Shown here piece by piece: positions 35,294-48,471 of a DNA stretch of 64,000 nt. Each line of letters begins with the position of its first letter. Positions within the stretch are counted from its first letter, which is position 1. Where the stretch lies: the NCBI GenBank assembly GCA_027943245.1, contig JANDJZ010000072.1, positions 1 to 64,000 of the forward strand. Direction: 5' to 3'. This DNA comes from Acanthamoeba sp. SK_2022b (lineage: Eukaryota > Discosea > Longamoebia > Acanthamoebidae). The notes beneath the pieces were generated by a model, which ran no database searches, was not told where the DNA came from, and worked only from the letters and a program-made list of their open reading frames with translations. The position numbers and the translations under genes are program-made.

Positions 35294-35674
35294 ATGTCCT
35301 GGCAGACGTACGTCGATACCAACCTCGTGGGCACTGGTGCCGTCACTCAGGCCGCCATCCTCGGCCTCGACGGTAACACCTGGGCCACCTCTGCTGGCTT
35401 CGCCGTGACCCCCGCTCAGGGCTCGGCCCTCGCTGCTGCCTTCAGCAACGCCGACCCCATCCGCGCCTCGGGCTTCGACCTTGCTGGCGTCCACTACGTT
35501 ACCCTCCGCGCTGACGACCGTTCCATCTACGGTAAGAAGGGCTCGGCTGGTGTCATCACCGTCAAGACCTCCAAGGCCATCCTCGTCGGCGTCTACAACG
35601 AGAAGATTCAGCCTGGTACCGCCGCCAACGTCGTCGAGAAGCTCGCTGACTACCTCATCGGCCAGGGCTTCTAA
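35294..35674 (+). CDS. profilin (isoform I type)
   Basis: Single-exon 126-codon gene starting MSWQTYVDTNLVGTGAVTQA and ending VEKLADYLIGQGF. It includes GLDGNTWATSAGFAVTP and SKAILVGVYNEKIQPG. Profilin binds actin monomers, poly-proline and phosphoinositides, and regulates filament assembly. Length and sequence match Acanthamoeba profilin I closely. From memory it differs at a few positions in the middle (for example the GSALAAAFSNADPIRASG segment), so it may be a separate profilin I allele or paralogue. Confidence 0.95.
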   Translation: MSWQTYVDTNLVGTGAVTQAAILGLDGNTWATSAGFAVTPAQGSALAAAFSNADPIRASGFDLAGVHYVTLRADDRSIYGKKGSAGVITVKTSKAILVGVYNEKIQPGTAANVVEKLADYLIGQGF

Positions 35675-36090
35675 GTTGTGTACCAATTAAAAAGAACTAT
35701 AAACTATATAAATACGAATCTACGCACCACTACCACTGCCCTACACCTGCTCCGCAGGTAGGTTGTCTATTTGTTACGCGACAGGGCAACCATTTATTAA
35801 CACACATAAAAGGTGGGAAAACGCTTCGCGACCCGCAGGCTTGAAGGTAATAGGTTGATATTCCACACAAAGCTGCAACTCAACCTTCTCGTCATCACCG
35901 CCAACAATCCCAAGCGAAGGCGCTGGCCGTTCTACAATATTTGTGCGCCCTCTGTTTCGTTCAACCACAGCACCCACGCCACACCCAACACAGCACCACA
36001 CCAGTGTGGCCAGTGAAGTGAAGTAGGACTCAGAGGATTATTGGTGTTTGTGGATCATGGCCAGTAGGCACACGAAGGTTTTAAGAAGAG

Positions 36091-38497
36091 TTAACTGGGC
36101 ATGGGGAACGAGCCAGAGAAGTCGATGACCTCTTTGCGCAGGCGCGCGATCTCGCCGCTGTCCTTCTCCTTCTCCACGTGCTCCTTGAAGGCCTTGAGGG
36201 TGGCTCCTCCTGAACATGACACAGACGGCCAACAACCACCGCTCGGGGTCAGTACAGCTTGAGGCACGGGCCACATGTGGCGATGAGTGGCGAGAGATGC
36301 GGCACCTTGCTTGGCGAGGGACTGAGTGAGCTCGACGGAGCGGTGGAGGAAGTCCGAGACGACCTCGAAGTCGGCCTCCTTCAACCCGCGGGTCGTCATG
36401 GCGGGAGTGCCAATGCGGACGCCGCCGGGCACCATGGGGCGAGTGTCGCCGGGCACGGTGTTCTTGTTCACCGTGATGTTGCACGCCTCCATCACGGTCT
36501 GCGTGCGTGCGCGCGTCAGCGGGTGTGCTTGAAACTGAGACTGACTGGGACAACAACATGGCTAAGCGCAGAGGCTGAACGACGCACCTCAGTTCGCGAG
36601 CCGTCGACGCCCTGGGGCCTGAGGTCAAGCAGCAGCAAGTGGTTGTCGGTGCCGCCTGGCGGGTGAGGGCGACACAGAATCGTGAGGAAGAGCGGGCGAG
36701 CATCTGCTGTGCTGCGGTGCCACAACTAGAACTTTGAACTTACCCGACACGAGGGTGTAGCCCTTGCTCTGCAGAGAGGAGGCGAGGCGAGCGCAGTTCT
36801 TCTTCACCTGCTTCTGATACTCGACAAACTCGGGCGACATGGCCTGCCGGATAGGGAGAGAACGGGCAAAGGTGAGACGCGTCTCGCCTTGCGTGCGGCG
36901 AGGCCCGGCACGCTTCGGCGTGGTTTACCTCCTTCAGGCTCACGGCCAGAGCGGCGATTGTGTTGTTGTGGGGACCGCCCTGAAGCGAAGGGAACACGGC
37001 GAAGTTGATCCGGTCCTCCAAGTCATACAGGGTTTCTACGAGAGCGTTGACGTGAGGAACGCACACGCGCGGACACACGGACACGCATGCGGGCGGTACC
37101 CTTGCTGGTCTTGGGGTCAACCGACTTGACGCCGCGCCTGAAGAAGATGACGCCAGAGCGGGGGCCGCGCAGGGTCTTGTGGGTGGTGGAGGTCACCACG
37201 TCGCAGTGGTCGAAGGGCGAAGGCACCTGCTGCGCCGCCACGAGGCCAGAGATGTGGGCCATGTCGCCCATCAGGTAGGCGCCCACCTCATCACAGATCT
37301 GCGCACGCGCATGCCCGCGCAACACGAGCTCCCTTTAGGACAAACGGCAGCTAGCGGAGAGACAAAGGAGAGAGGGGGAGTCACCTTGCGCATGCGGGCG
37401 TAGTCAAAGTTGCGCGGATAAGCAGACGCGCCGGCGATGATGATCTTGGGCCTGAAGAGGAGGGCCGATCGACGCAGCTCGTCGTAGTCAACATAGCCAG
37501 TCGATTCGTTCAGCCTATTAAGCCACACGAGGGGAGGGGAGGGGGTATACGAGTCAGTTTACAGAGAGCGAGCTTTGACCCAAAGAGGCGCAGACCTGTA
37601 AGGCATGGACTCGAAATAGATAGAAGTGGCCGAGATGCGCTTCTTGGGGGACATGTAGCCGTGCGTCAGACTGGAGGCGATGGAGCAATGCGTCAGCTTG
37701 GAGAGCAATGTGAACAAGGACACTGGTGCTGGTGTAGCTGTACTGGCCGCCGTGGGGCAGATCGAGACCCATGATGCGGTCGTGCGGGTTAAGCAGAGCA
37801 GTGTAGGCGGCGAAGTTGGCCGGCGAGCCCGAGTAGGGCTGCACGTTGACGCCCCACTTGGCAGAGTCCAGGTGGAAGGCGTCCAGCGCGCGCTGGATGC
37901 AAAGCCGCTCGTTCTTGTCGATCACCTCGTTACCGCCGTAGTAGCTGAACACCGTTGGTGGTTGTGTTGGACCTCGTCAGGGAGGGTTACCGGACGGAGA
38001 GGCCAAAGGGAGCGTACCGAGCGCCCGGGTAGCCCTCAGAGTATTTGTTGGTCATGACCGAACCCAGAGCCTCCAGCACAGCCCGCGACGTGAAGTTCTG
38101 GTAGAATAGAGCAACAACGTCAAAAAAATCTAAAACATCTCTAACGCGAAGCCATCGTTCTCCACTTTAGGGAATCATAGTTGATTATTACTCGCATTCC
38201 TGGCGCATCAAGAAACAGGCAAAATTTTGGGGTAGTAACAATTTCAATTTTGACCTCTGAATTTATTTGTTTAGATTTGAAATGTGATGGTACCTCAGAG
38301 GCAATGAGTTCGATGCCATACTTCTGACGCTCGTATTCTTCGTGAATGAGGCTGTGCACTTCCGGGTCAACCTCGGAAAGCGGTCTCGCCGTGGACGAGC
38401 TCACCAGACGCCTGGCGGTCTGATCGACCGACCTCGCCGACACGACGCCACAACGGGTCGTGCTCACACAGCTCCGTCTTGTCAGCACGCTTCTCAT
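36091..38497 (-). CDS. SHMT2: serine hydroxymethyltransferase, mitochondrial
   Basis: PLP enzyme that converts serine and tetrahydrofolate to glycine and 5,10-methylene-THF. About ten exons on the minus strand. Exon 1 (38497-38294) encodes a basic, Ser/Arg-rich leader ([19 protein letters not shown]), typical of mitochondrial import, then [15 protein letters not shown]. Exon 2 (38097-38018) is [26 protein letters not shown]. Later exons carry [56 protein letters not shown], the PLP-lysine motif [43 protein letters not shown] and [11 protein letters not shown], ending FSGSFPMPS. Length (about 480 residues) and motif order are standard. Confidence 0.92.
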
Positions 38498-38698
38498 GAT
38501 GGGCGCAGTATCGTATTTGAGCGATGCAACAAAAAGCCAAGAAAGCGTGTTATTACAGCTTTTCCATAGCCTAATTTCTTAGTGCTTTTCTTCGTGAAAT
38601 CGATCTTCTTTTCGGTTGCGTCTCTGGCGAGTGCAATCGATTGGCCATCCTCTTGTCGATTCAATTTTTTTTAAATTTTAGAGCTCTGCATAGACACA
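38498..38698. promoter_or_regulatory. divergent promoter region between SHMT and Arp1
   Basis: Only about 200 bases separate the two start codons. The region is AT-richer than the genes, with a T run at 38664-38678. It must drive both genes unless transcripts overlap. Confidence 0.4.
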
Positions 38699-40737
38699 AT
38701 GGCGGACGAAGTGTTCACGAATCAGCCTGTCGTGATTGACAACGTACGAGAACCGTGGACGCAGGCGTCTACCCGATGCGATCGAACAACACAATTTCTC
38801 ACTCATATTCACCTACGCTCTCTAGGGATCGGGTGTGCTGAAAGCTGGCTTTGCTGGCGATGAATCACCCAAAGTGAACTTTCACACCATGTACGCGGCT
38901 CAGCCATCTCCCCCTCCCCACAACATCTTCCTCTTCTCTTTAATTTTATCCTTGGCCACTCGCCCAATCTCCTTCGTTGTGCTTAATCCAAGGCCTATGT
39001 TTGAAATGATCCTGCTGGCAACTCTCGTTCTGATCTGGTGACTCGTGGGCGTGTACACTCGTGAACCAAAGCGTGGGCAAGCCCAAGCACAAGAGGATAA
39101 TGGCAGGAGCGGTGGAGGGCGAGTATTTCGTTGGGTCGAAGGCCGAGGAACTGCGAGGGCTGCTCAAGCTCAAGCGACCTATCGAGCACGGCATCGTCAC
39201 CGACTGGACCGAGATGGAGCACATTTGGAACCACACCTACTCTGAGCTCAAGATCCAGTCCGAGGACGTACGTTCTCCTCCGCGCCACCAACACTGCCCT
39301 CCCATCTCTGCGCTGCATGCCCTTCACATGCAGCGCTGACAGCACGCGCCCGCTCTTGTGCCCGCTACGCCAAGAAGCCGCAATGGTCAAAGGGAGCGAG
39401 CACTCGCTCACCCGCTTACTCACTCTTAATGCTCCTCTCAGCACCCGGTGTTGCTCACCGAGGCGCCGCTCAACCCACGTAAGAACCGAGAGAAGGCCGC
39501 CGAGGTGTTCTTCGAGACCTTTAACGTGCCCGCGCTCTATGTCTCGCTTCAAGCCGTGCTCAGCCTGTATGCCCCCTCCCGCTCCCCTCGAGGCGTGGTC
39601 ACGCTGGACCGCTCGACTGAACGCGGCAACTTTGACGTGTGCGTAGGTACGCGTCGGGTCGCACGACCGGTGCCGTGCTGGACTCGGGCGACGGCGTCTC
39701 ACACGCCGTGCCCATCTTCGAAGGCTTTGCCATGCCCCATGCTATCCAGCGCATTGACGTTGCCGGAAGGTCTGCCTCTGTCTCCTCGGCGTCAATTCTT
39801 GCGTTCGCGCTGGCGCGGTTCGCTCACCCAGGCTTCTGCACAGGGACGTGACACACAACCTGCAAACGCTGCTGAGGCACGCTGGCTACAACTTCCACAC
39901 CAGCGCGGAGCGGGAGATTGTCAGACAGATCAAGGAGACCGTATGCTACGTTGCGTTCGATCCCAAGGTTCGGCTCGCCCTTCATTTCGCTTTGCTTTGG
40001 GGGCGGCGGCTGAGCGCTTGGCCCGCTCGCTCGGGCCTCGGTGCATTTCTCGCGTGCAGAAAGAGGAGGAGCTGTTGGAGTCGGAGAAGAGCAAAAAGCC
40101 AGTGCATGTCAACTACAAGCTGCCCGACGGCAACGTCATCGAGGTCGGCATGGAGCGCTTCAACGCGCCCGAAGTTTTGTTCAACCCCGAGCTCATCGGC
40201 GAGGAGTACCCCGGCATCCACGAGACCATCACCAACTCCATCCAGAAGGTTCCACCTCGCGGCCATAGCTCTCACCCCTACCCCTACTCCTATCTGTCTG
40301 GCTCTATCGACTTCGACTTCTGATTGTTGGCTCACCTCCGCTTTTCCCAGGTTGACGTTGACCTGCGAAACGTGCTCTACCAGAACATCGTGCTCTCTGG
40401 CGGCTCCACGCTCTTCCCTGGTGCGCTCCCCCATCACCCTTCCGCACTCTTCTAGTAGCCGTGTGAACGACAATTGACGGTTGGAGATTGCGCAACGTGT
40501 CGACCAATGGCGCTCTCTCCTGCGGCAGGCTTTGGTGACCGTCTGCTGGACGAGGTGAAGAGCCTGGCGCCGGCCAATATCAAGATCAAGATCTCTGCCC
40601 CGCCTGAGCGTCTGTACTCGACGTGGATCGGCGGCTCTATTCTGGCGTCGCTTGCCACCTTCAAGAAGATGTGGGTCTCCAGCGAAGAGTGGGAGGAGGA
40701 CGGCAAGGCGGCCATCCATAGAAAGACCTTTGCCTAG
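38699..40737 (+). CDS. ACTR1: centractin (actin-related protein 1) of dynactin
   Basis: Eight or more exons. Starts [15 protein letters not shown] then [108 protein letters not shown] and [20 protein letters not shown] follow, ending AAIHRKTFA. The KNREKAAE(V)[10 protein letters not shown] segment and overall text are closer to Arp1 than to conventional actin. Arp1 forms the short filament of dynactin, the dynein activator. Actin-fold nucleotide loops (DNGSG, DSGDG, GGST) are intact. Confidence 0.9.
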
Positions 40738-40845
40738 GGGCCAAGACCCGCACTAGTGGAGGCGAAGTGTTGCGGGACAGTGTCCGGTGGGGAGGGGCAA
40801 GTAAAAAGAAACCAAAACGATGACGTCAGCAACTAGGGAATGTCG

Positions 40846-40853
40846 ACTATAAA
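40846..40853 (+). promoter_or_regulatory. TATA-like element before the F-box/WD40 gene
   Basis: ctataaat just upstream of ATG 40853. It makes the later ATG at 40916 the likelier start. Confidence 0.35.
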
Positions 40854-40915
40854 TGGTCTTCCCGGGAGGAGAGCAAAGAGAGTTCAAAAGCACAGATTTG
40901 CTTGGTGATGTGCTG

Positions 40916-43404
40916 ATGCTGCCCTTTCTGCGTACGCTCCTGCACAGCAAGAAGGAAGAAAAAGCTTCCTCCCAGGCGAGCATGCAGGTTGATACCGCAT
41001 CGCCACACCCAGTTGCCCGAGGTACCGCCTACCCCGCATAGTGCGGGCCGTAATCAGGGCTAGAAGAACACGAATTGACGTGATGAGCCAACTGCACAGA
41101 GGAGCCTGCTGCCGTCTATGGTGGACCATCTTGGCTAGATGACGTACCTGAGGAGGTGGCTTTGCACATTCTGTCCTTCCTCTCTGCTCGAGACCTGGGC
41201 CAACTCGCGCAAACCAGCAGGGTACTTCCTCAATGCTCCCCCTCCAGACATGTCCTCGCTGACTGCCCTTGGTGGTCCAGTACTACCACAGGCTAACCGA
41301 GGAGAAGGAGTTGTGGCGGCACTTCTTCTTTTCGATAAGCAAGAGACAGCCCTCTGCCCAATCCGTTGAGAAGGCACAACCTTGCCGGCGCTCCATCCGC
41401 TCCGCCTGTTCGTAGTCTCCTGTTCTGATCTTTGCCTTCAGGTGGGCTGGAAGTGGCTATATCTGGGGCGTCTAAGGACAGACTACAGCAATCCACCGGA
41501 AGTGACTGTGTACAACCCCGGCTACTTCACTCGCAAACACGCCAAGGTGCCAGGCAGGAATCCCTAAGTGGCGCACATGTCACTGGAGGATTCACTTGAT
41601 GGCCGCGCCTGTCTTTCTCATAGGGGCGGTATCCCGACGACGAAGACCCCTTGGCGGATGACTTCAATGAAATGAATCGGGGTCTGGGCGGTATCGGTTG
41701 TCTGGTTCGTGTCGCCGTTGCTACAGAAGCTGACGAACGACTAACAAACCAAACGCTCACTGTTAGGGAGTGTACGCTGAGAAGGACGTACTCATCGGAG
41801 GAACCATGCGCGGTGAGTCTCTGTCTTATTGGTGGGATTCAGCCTCGCTTTATTTAACTTTGTATGTCGTGTCGTTCAGGCAAAATGATTGCGATCGACG
41901 CTGCTTCCGGGAAGCTGTTGAGATGCATTCCTGCGCATTCACACACTCGTGCGTGGCCTTCTTTTCAGGGCGGCGAGTGAGAATGAGCGCCTCACCATGT
42001 ATCTTGTGGCTCATCTTCATGATTAGTGTCGTGCCTCAGCATCGATCAGAATATGGCCGTTACAGGCTCCTGGGACACAACGCTACAGGGTACTAGGCGT
42101 CTCTCCTCCTTCGCATTCTGAACACTTGCGTGCAACTGTTGCGGGCTAGAGGCTGATAACAGGACCTGCATTCGTTCGTCCACAATCCACGCGATTACTG
42201 CACAGTTTGGGATCTCGACACGTATCGGTCCTTGACAAAGCTGACGCGCCAAGGCGAGATAGGCTACATCCGCTGCTGTCAAATCGACAAGTCGCGGGGC
42301 CTCGTCGTGAGTGGATCCAATGACAATAGTGTAAAGACTTGGTACGCTGGGCGCGCACCAGGCTGGCCTTGATCCCGTGCTGAGAGCGCAGCGAATACTT
42401 TGCGCCAACAATCAGGGAACTCGAAACCGGAAGTCACGTGGATACGATCAGAGGGCACGACGGCGCAGTGACCGGCCTCAGCTTCCATGGAGATCGCCTC
42501 GTCACGGGCTCGTGGGACAGAACCGGTATTCCCTCCCCCACTTCAATCTTTATACGCGAGGACGACCGACGATGTGGCTGACACGAGCACTTCAGTGCGG
42601 CTGTGGAGTCTGAAGGAGAACGAATGTACGATGGTGCTCAGGGACACGTCCGGCGACAAATACTGCGCCATCCGCTACGATCCCGTGCACGAGCTCGTCT
42701 ACGGCGGGAGGTACGCAAGTTCTCCCTGACAGCTCGTTCTCACACGTCTACGACTTGTGTGTGGCAGGGTATTCCTTGGCCCGTTCTCACCTTCTTTTGA
42801 CGTTGTCGCCTGTAGGGAGGACCAGCACATTGCGGTCTTTGATCTTCGTGCGGGCAAGTTCATGTGTCGACTTACCGGTCACACGTCATGGGTCTATGGC
42901 CTTGCCCTGACCGATACCACGCTCTTCTCCGTGCGTCTCCTTCTCGCTCCTTCCCCCTCGAATCAAGCCTAGATTGGGGCGACACTCACAGTCCCCCCCC
43001 CCCTCCACAAACCGCGTGTGGTGTGCTTGGGCCGACCGTCGGCAGGGCTCAATGGACGGGAAGGTGCGCGTGTGGGACAGAGAGAAGAACGAGTGCTTCA
43101 ACGAGCTCAACTCGGTGGGCACCAGCTGCGTGCACGCTTTGCTCGTACACGACAGCATTTTGGTAAGCCGTGCCGCCTCTTCGGGCCGCTTGCCAGTTAA
43201 CGCAGAGCTGACCTTTTTGCTTACTCCCCTAACGCAGTACTCGGCGAATGAGGACAGCAGCATTCGGGCAATCGTACGGCGCAGACAAATGTGATGATTC
43301 ACTGTTCACGAGCTGACCGACTTCTCCCTATGCAGGACTTCTCTGGCCCGTTGGGGCGAGCGCGCCTAGCCGACAGGCATATCACTGTGGCACCGCACAA
43401 ATAA
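40916..43404 (+). CDS. F-box / WD40-repeat protein (SCF substrate receptor)
   Basis: About twelve exons. The chosen start MLPFLRTLLHSKKEEK lies 68 bases past a TATA-like element; an in-frame ATG at 40853 is the alternative. The F-box is encoded near 41129-41210 (LDDVPEEVALHILSFLSARDL), after which come KELWRHFFFSISK and WKWLYLGRLRTDY. WD40 blades follow: KDVLIGGTMRGKMIAID, GLVVSGSNDNSVKTW, GHDGAVTGLSFHGDRLVTGS, WDRTVRLWSLKENECTMV, GHTSWVYGLALTDTTLFSGS, MDGKVRVWDREKNECFNEL and YSANEDSSIRAIDF. The protein ends RHITVAPHK. By family knowledge it would bind Skp1 through the F-box and present WD40-bound substrates to the SCF ubiquitin ligase. The substrate is not predictable. Confidence 0.82.
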
Positions 43405-43537
43405 AAATTTAAATAATAATGAAAAATAAAATAAATACATCGCATTCCGCACGGTGATACAGAGGAAGGTGTGGCCGAAGACTCCCACACGACGCAGCTT
43501 CGTAAAGCCACCGCGCACGACTACGACTAAGGTGAGC

Positions 43538-45256
43538 ATGAGGAGGAGCGCCGGCCAACCTTCTGGTTCGTTCGTGCCCGGCAAAGTCCTCGAGTGCGAA
43601 TTGGAGGCTAACACTTTTGAGCAGCGGGGGGCGACGGCAGGAAGAACGAAGGCGCCGAGCAGCCCAAGGCCAAGGAGGCTGCACCTCTGGGGGAAGAAGA
43701 GGAAGAGTTTGATGCTGTTGAAGGTGACGCTTTTACGACAGCAGCGGTGGCAGGCATCAGTTCGGTAGTGCTGAAGCGCGGCTACACCATCACCAGCATT
43801 GACGAGGCGTACATGGTACCTGCTGGTCCTGGTAGGGCTATGGCAAACAAACGATTAAGGGTTGCGTGTTGGCCTTGGCCCTCTGTAGGCGTACGAGCTC
43901 GACATCACATCGCGAATGCAAGCAAGTGCTGGACCTGCTGGCACATTCATTCCCTACAGGCACCGCATACGCAAGCGGTACCGCGAGTTACATGCACTCC
44001 ACTGCCACGTGCGCGTCGCCCTCTGTTCTGTTTGAGCCACGTGTGGCGACCTACGAGGCTAACTCCTTGGCTCGCAAGAACAGCTGGAGAAGGCGTACCC
44101 CACTGTAAACTTGCCCTCGTTTCCCTACAGACTCCAACTGCTCAACTGGGACATGGACGGCCAAAAGCGAAGGAAGGCCTTGGCCGACTACTTGAGCTTT
44201 GTGGGGTCTCACCCAAAGCTCACAACCGACATGATGCTCATCAATTGCCTGCATGACAAGGTAAGCGCCGCCCAACTCCCGCTCTAGTGCTCACGTCTGA
44301 ATTGGAAGCTTGTCGTTATACAGCCACTAGAGGCGCCAGTTGTGTTGCGCGTGACCACACTTCAGGCTATGGGCGTCGCCACAACGAAGAGCGGTAACCA
44401 TTTTAACTGCCGTCAGCTGGGTGAGTAGATGCTGACAATGTAACTTACCGCCTATGTGTATCGCACAGGCACTCCGTACGCGTTTTGTAGGCTGACCATG
44501 TACGACACGGCGTTCAAGAGGATCGGTAAAGTGTCCCGCACCCTTACGGCCCACAATGGCTGCAGCATCGAGCCGCAGTGGCGGGACCAGGAATGCTGCT
44601 TGTATGACTCACGTTCCCTCTAATGGACATGCTCGGTACTGACACACCTCCACAGCGAGGTTCCTGATACGTGCGCAGGCGTGACGCTTAGCCTCTGGCA
44701 CCACAACAAGATCTTCTCGGACATCTTCTTGGTAGACACCCACATTGATATCTTGTGCGCCGGCGCATTGCTTCTCATTGCACACCTCTACAGGGCCGCA
44801 TATGTCTCGAGCGGCATACTCTGCCGCGCAACAAGACAGTCGAGCATTGGTTCCCGCTCCACCCAATGAAGGGCGTTCGTGGCGTCACCGTCACCGGTGC
44901 CATCCAGCTTAGAGTGGACTTCAAGGTATGCGGAGCTGTTGGACACAACCCTGAGCTTTTGCACGACACGGCATGACAAAGAGCGAGCGCACATTCAGAC
45001 GAACCAGAGGGAGGGACTCGAGATGGGACCTGTGGAAGAGAGCGATCTTAGCAAGCGGCTGAAGAAGCAACAGGAGGAGGAGCGTACTGCGCATCGGATC
45101 AAGCGCGAGAATCTCTATGCGATGGGACAGATGCACATCCGATACCTTTACCACCCGCCACGAGGCCATTGGGAAGGCTACCTACAGATTGAGGGTACCT
45201 AAACCAGTTCCTTCCCATGCGTTCTCGCGTACATGTGCTCTCTCTTCGCTCTGGGC

Positions 45257-45338
<82 letters not shown>

Positions 45339-48143
45339 TGTTGTGCGCGCTCGGTGGGTCTGGCTAACGGCATTGCCACAACAGTGGTGGAATGCCGCAG
45401 CCTGGCAGACAAGGCATCGTGCTACGTTCAGCTGCATCTACAGAGAGGAAGCGAGGACATAGTCGCCCCGCTCCAGGCTGGCAAGGAAGCCGAATCCAAG
45501 AAGAGCGAGAAGAGGGACGTTCCCGAAATCGCACTCGGTGTCACAGTACGCCTTCCATTTAATTGGCCTCCATCGAGATCCATCGCGTGCCCAAGTTTTA
45601 GGGTTGACTCCTGATGGCTTCAGGAAGGACGAACAACGGTGAGCAAGAGCTCAACGACGCCTCACTTTAATCAAAAGTTCCACTTCTTCCTCTACCCATC
45701 GGCCTCCTCTTCTCCGTCGGACGTGTCCGACTGCGTCAAGCTCTCCCTCTGGTCCCGCGTCATCTTTGGTACGGTCAGGAGCTTTGGCTCTGAGCCACTT
45801 TTTCTTCTTTTTGTTGATAACGGCATGCTTCACTCTATCTGTATTGCGTGCATTTATGCACACAAATGGTGGAACAGGAAGCGACAAGTTGATTGGAGAT
45901 CACACGTTGGTACTCTCCGATTGGACGCCTGGGGTGTGGCATGACCAATGGGTCACTGTCTGCTCGCCGCTGGCTGTCAAGTCCCTGCCCACGCGCATGG
46001 GCCGACGTATGGCGCAGGAGGGCCTCGTCCCCAAGTACCCGATCGTCCTCCTGCCTGGTACGCGCATAAGCTTTCCTCTGCTTTCGTGTTTGCAAAGGAA
46101 TCCAAATAATAATCCAAAAGATGTGTGTCGTGTCAGGTCTGGCGTCTTCGAGCTTGCAGGTGGAGGAAGGAAATCCGGAGTGGGTGGGCGAATGGATCTG
46201 GCTGTCCCTTGCCAAGATCGGCTCACAGAAGTTCAAGTCGCTCTTCTCCTCGCCCACGAGCGCCAAGCGAGGCGATTCTCACGCGTTGTCACCGGATGAG
46301 GGCGCCGCCGACGCGCAGTTTCGGGTATGGATGGGACCAATCTGCGCGTGAACAGCTTTGCGAGCCGAAAGGAGCTGATTGGCTCATGCGATGAATTTCA
46401 ATGGCCAGAACGAGTGGGTGCGGCATGTGTGTCTGCAGCAGGATGGCTGCAGCGACCCGCCAGGCATCCGTGTGCGGCCGGTGCCAGGCAAGGACGGCTG
46501 CGCGTATCTCACGCCCGGCACCCTCACCAACAATCTCTCCTATGTAGTTTCCTCCTCGCTTACAATGTCTGCTGTCCGTGGTGGCTGATGATGATCATCA
46601 TGTGAATTGATGACTGATCAGGTGATGGGCCCGCTCATCGAGAACCTGCACGACTTTGGCTACACCGACTCTGACCTTGTCGCCGTCCCCGTACGTGCAC
46701 TTGACTGACATCGCTTCTCCGCTTTTTCATTTTTAAACGTTCATTGTTCTTTTTATAAATTCCAACCAATGTATTGCGGTCGATTTTATCTGACGATGGC
46801 CGTGCTTTCGCAGTACGATTGGCGCTTGCCGCCGCACATGCTCGAGGAACGCGACGGTTTCTTCACGCAGCTGCGCCTAACAATCGAGAAGACTGCAGAG
46901 CGTTGCCAGTCTCCGGTGGTCATCGTCGCCCATTCCATGGGCAATCGGTACACTCCGCACCCTCCTGCTCTCTCTCTCTCTCTCTCTTTACAGTGGGCTG
47001 AGCGCGTTAGGTGAGCCAGGGTGCTACAGTACTTTCTGCACATGCTTGTGGAGACTGAGGGCGACCACGGTCGGCAGTGGATCGACAAACATGTGCAATC
47101 GTACGTGGCCGTCGGCGCTCCGTTCTTGGGGGCGCCCAAGATCGTCCGTAGCTTGGTATGAATTCCCTCCTCACCGCACCAACCCAAGGCTAGGCTCATG
47201 TTGTGGGTACTGCTGCGCCGCCTCTCAGGCCACCGGAGAGCGTATGGGCATGGAAGCTCTGCTCCGCCAGGAAGAGGGAATCGCTTTCATTCGGTCTCTA
47301 GGTACGCGCATTCGCTTACAATTAGAAATCACATATTTTATTTCATTTGGCTCAGCTACCAAGTTGTTTTCTTCTATCAGGGAGTACGGGCATGATCATG
47401 CCCTTTGCTCAGCCGCGCTATTTCGAAGTACCGCGTGAGTTCGTCTACATGAGAGGCGAGGGCAACGAAGGTCTCATCCCGCTCACCGTCACTCAGACCC
47501 TGGCTCTGTCTGGCGCCTCGGTATCTCCTCCTCTACGTCTGATCTCCTTGCTCTCGGTGAACGGATCTTAAACATCGCGGTGGAATGATGCATGCAGAAG
47601 CAAGTGGAGAACCTGGCAGCGTACTATCACCGAAACAGCGTCTGGCAGCACATGCTGGAGCCCCCGCCGGTCAAGCGACTCTTCGCCATCTATGGTACGA
47701 TAACGACGGATCTGAGCTGCGCTTTTTACTGACGCCCAGCCGCTGGTTGTGTTGTGTTGTGTTGGAAAAGGCGTCAACTTGGACACGGAGGTGTTCTTCT
47801 TCTACCGGCGCAACCACAAGGGCGAACTGGTCTTTGACAAGGAGGTCAAGGAGACCGCTGGCTTTCAGGGCTATGCCATTCGCGAAGTGCGTTGGTGTCT
47901 TTTGTTAATTGAATGATGATGATTATTATCACAAGCTAACGCATGGGCATATAGGGCGTCGGGTATGAAACAAAGGACACCGCCCAGGGCACCTTGCGAA
48001 ACTCGACGGGACTGCGCGGCCACCGCTCGGGCGATGCCACCGTGCCCTATGTTTCCCTCAGCTACTGTAACGAGTGGCAACAGGAGCTTGAGTTGCGAGT
48101 TGAAGAACTCGAGGGCGTGGAGCACCGAGAAATACTCAGTACG

Positions 48144-48192
<49 letters not shown>

Positions 48193-48471
48193 CGGAGGGT
48201 ACTGCGGAGGAGTGAGCGAGAGCGCAGAGATTGTCTCCACGTAACGATCAGCCCTTACCCGTGACATGGCCCTATGCTGTTGCTCATAACAGACAACCGA
48301 CTCTTCTTCCGGTTGTTGATCGAGCACGTATCCGAACGACTTGAGCTTAGACAGCGACGGCAACGAGAGACAGTGGTGCTGGCACACATAGACGACGAGC
48401 ACGACACAAACGCAGCGGACCAGCTTTTTCCGGAGTTGCAAGGATCACCGGAAAACCGCTATATTAATTAA
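43538..48471 (+). CDS. PX - C2 - C2 - LCAT/PDAT-type acyltransferase
   Basis: Large many-exon gene. Order: an acidic N-terminus (about 43640-43740); a PX domain (YTITSIDEAYM, RIRKRYRELHAL, QLEKAYPTVNLPSFP; to about 44262); C2-1 (44330-44925; VVLRVTTLQAMGV, LSLWHHNKIFSDIFL); a charged helix; C2-2 (45155-46020; GYLQIEVVECRSLADK, CYVQLHLQ); then the LCAT/PDAT alpha/beta-hydrolase (46040-48130). Visible catalytic residues are Ser in AHSMGN (46934-46936), Asp in SGDATVPY (48033-48035) and His in VEHREIL (48123-48125), the expected triad of lecithin:cholesterol / phospholipid:diacylglycerol acyltransferases. The stop is at 48469-48471. The start is uncertain: ATG 43538 reaches the PX frame only if one G was lost from the G run near 43625. 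The PX and C2 domains would place the enzyme on phosphoinositide membranes. Confidence 0.8.
45258..45338 (+). repeat. (GT)n microsatellite in acyltransferase intron
   Basis: About 40 GT units in the intron that splits the first strand of the second C2 domain. Longest such tract in the window. Confidence 0.95.
48145..48188 (+). repeat. (CA)n microsatellite in acyltransferase intron
   Basis: About 22 CA units, beginning a few bases after the donor that follows the catalytic-His exon. Confidence 0.95.
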
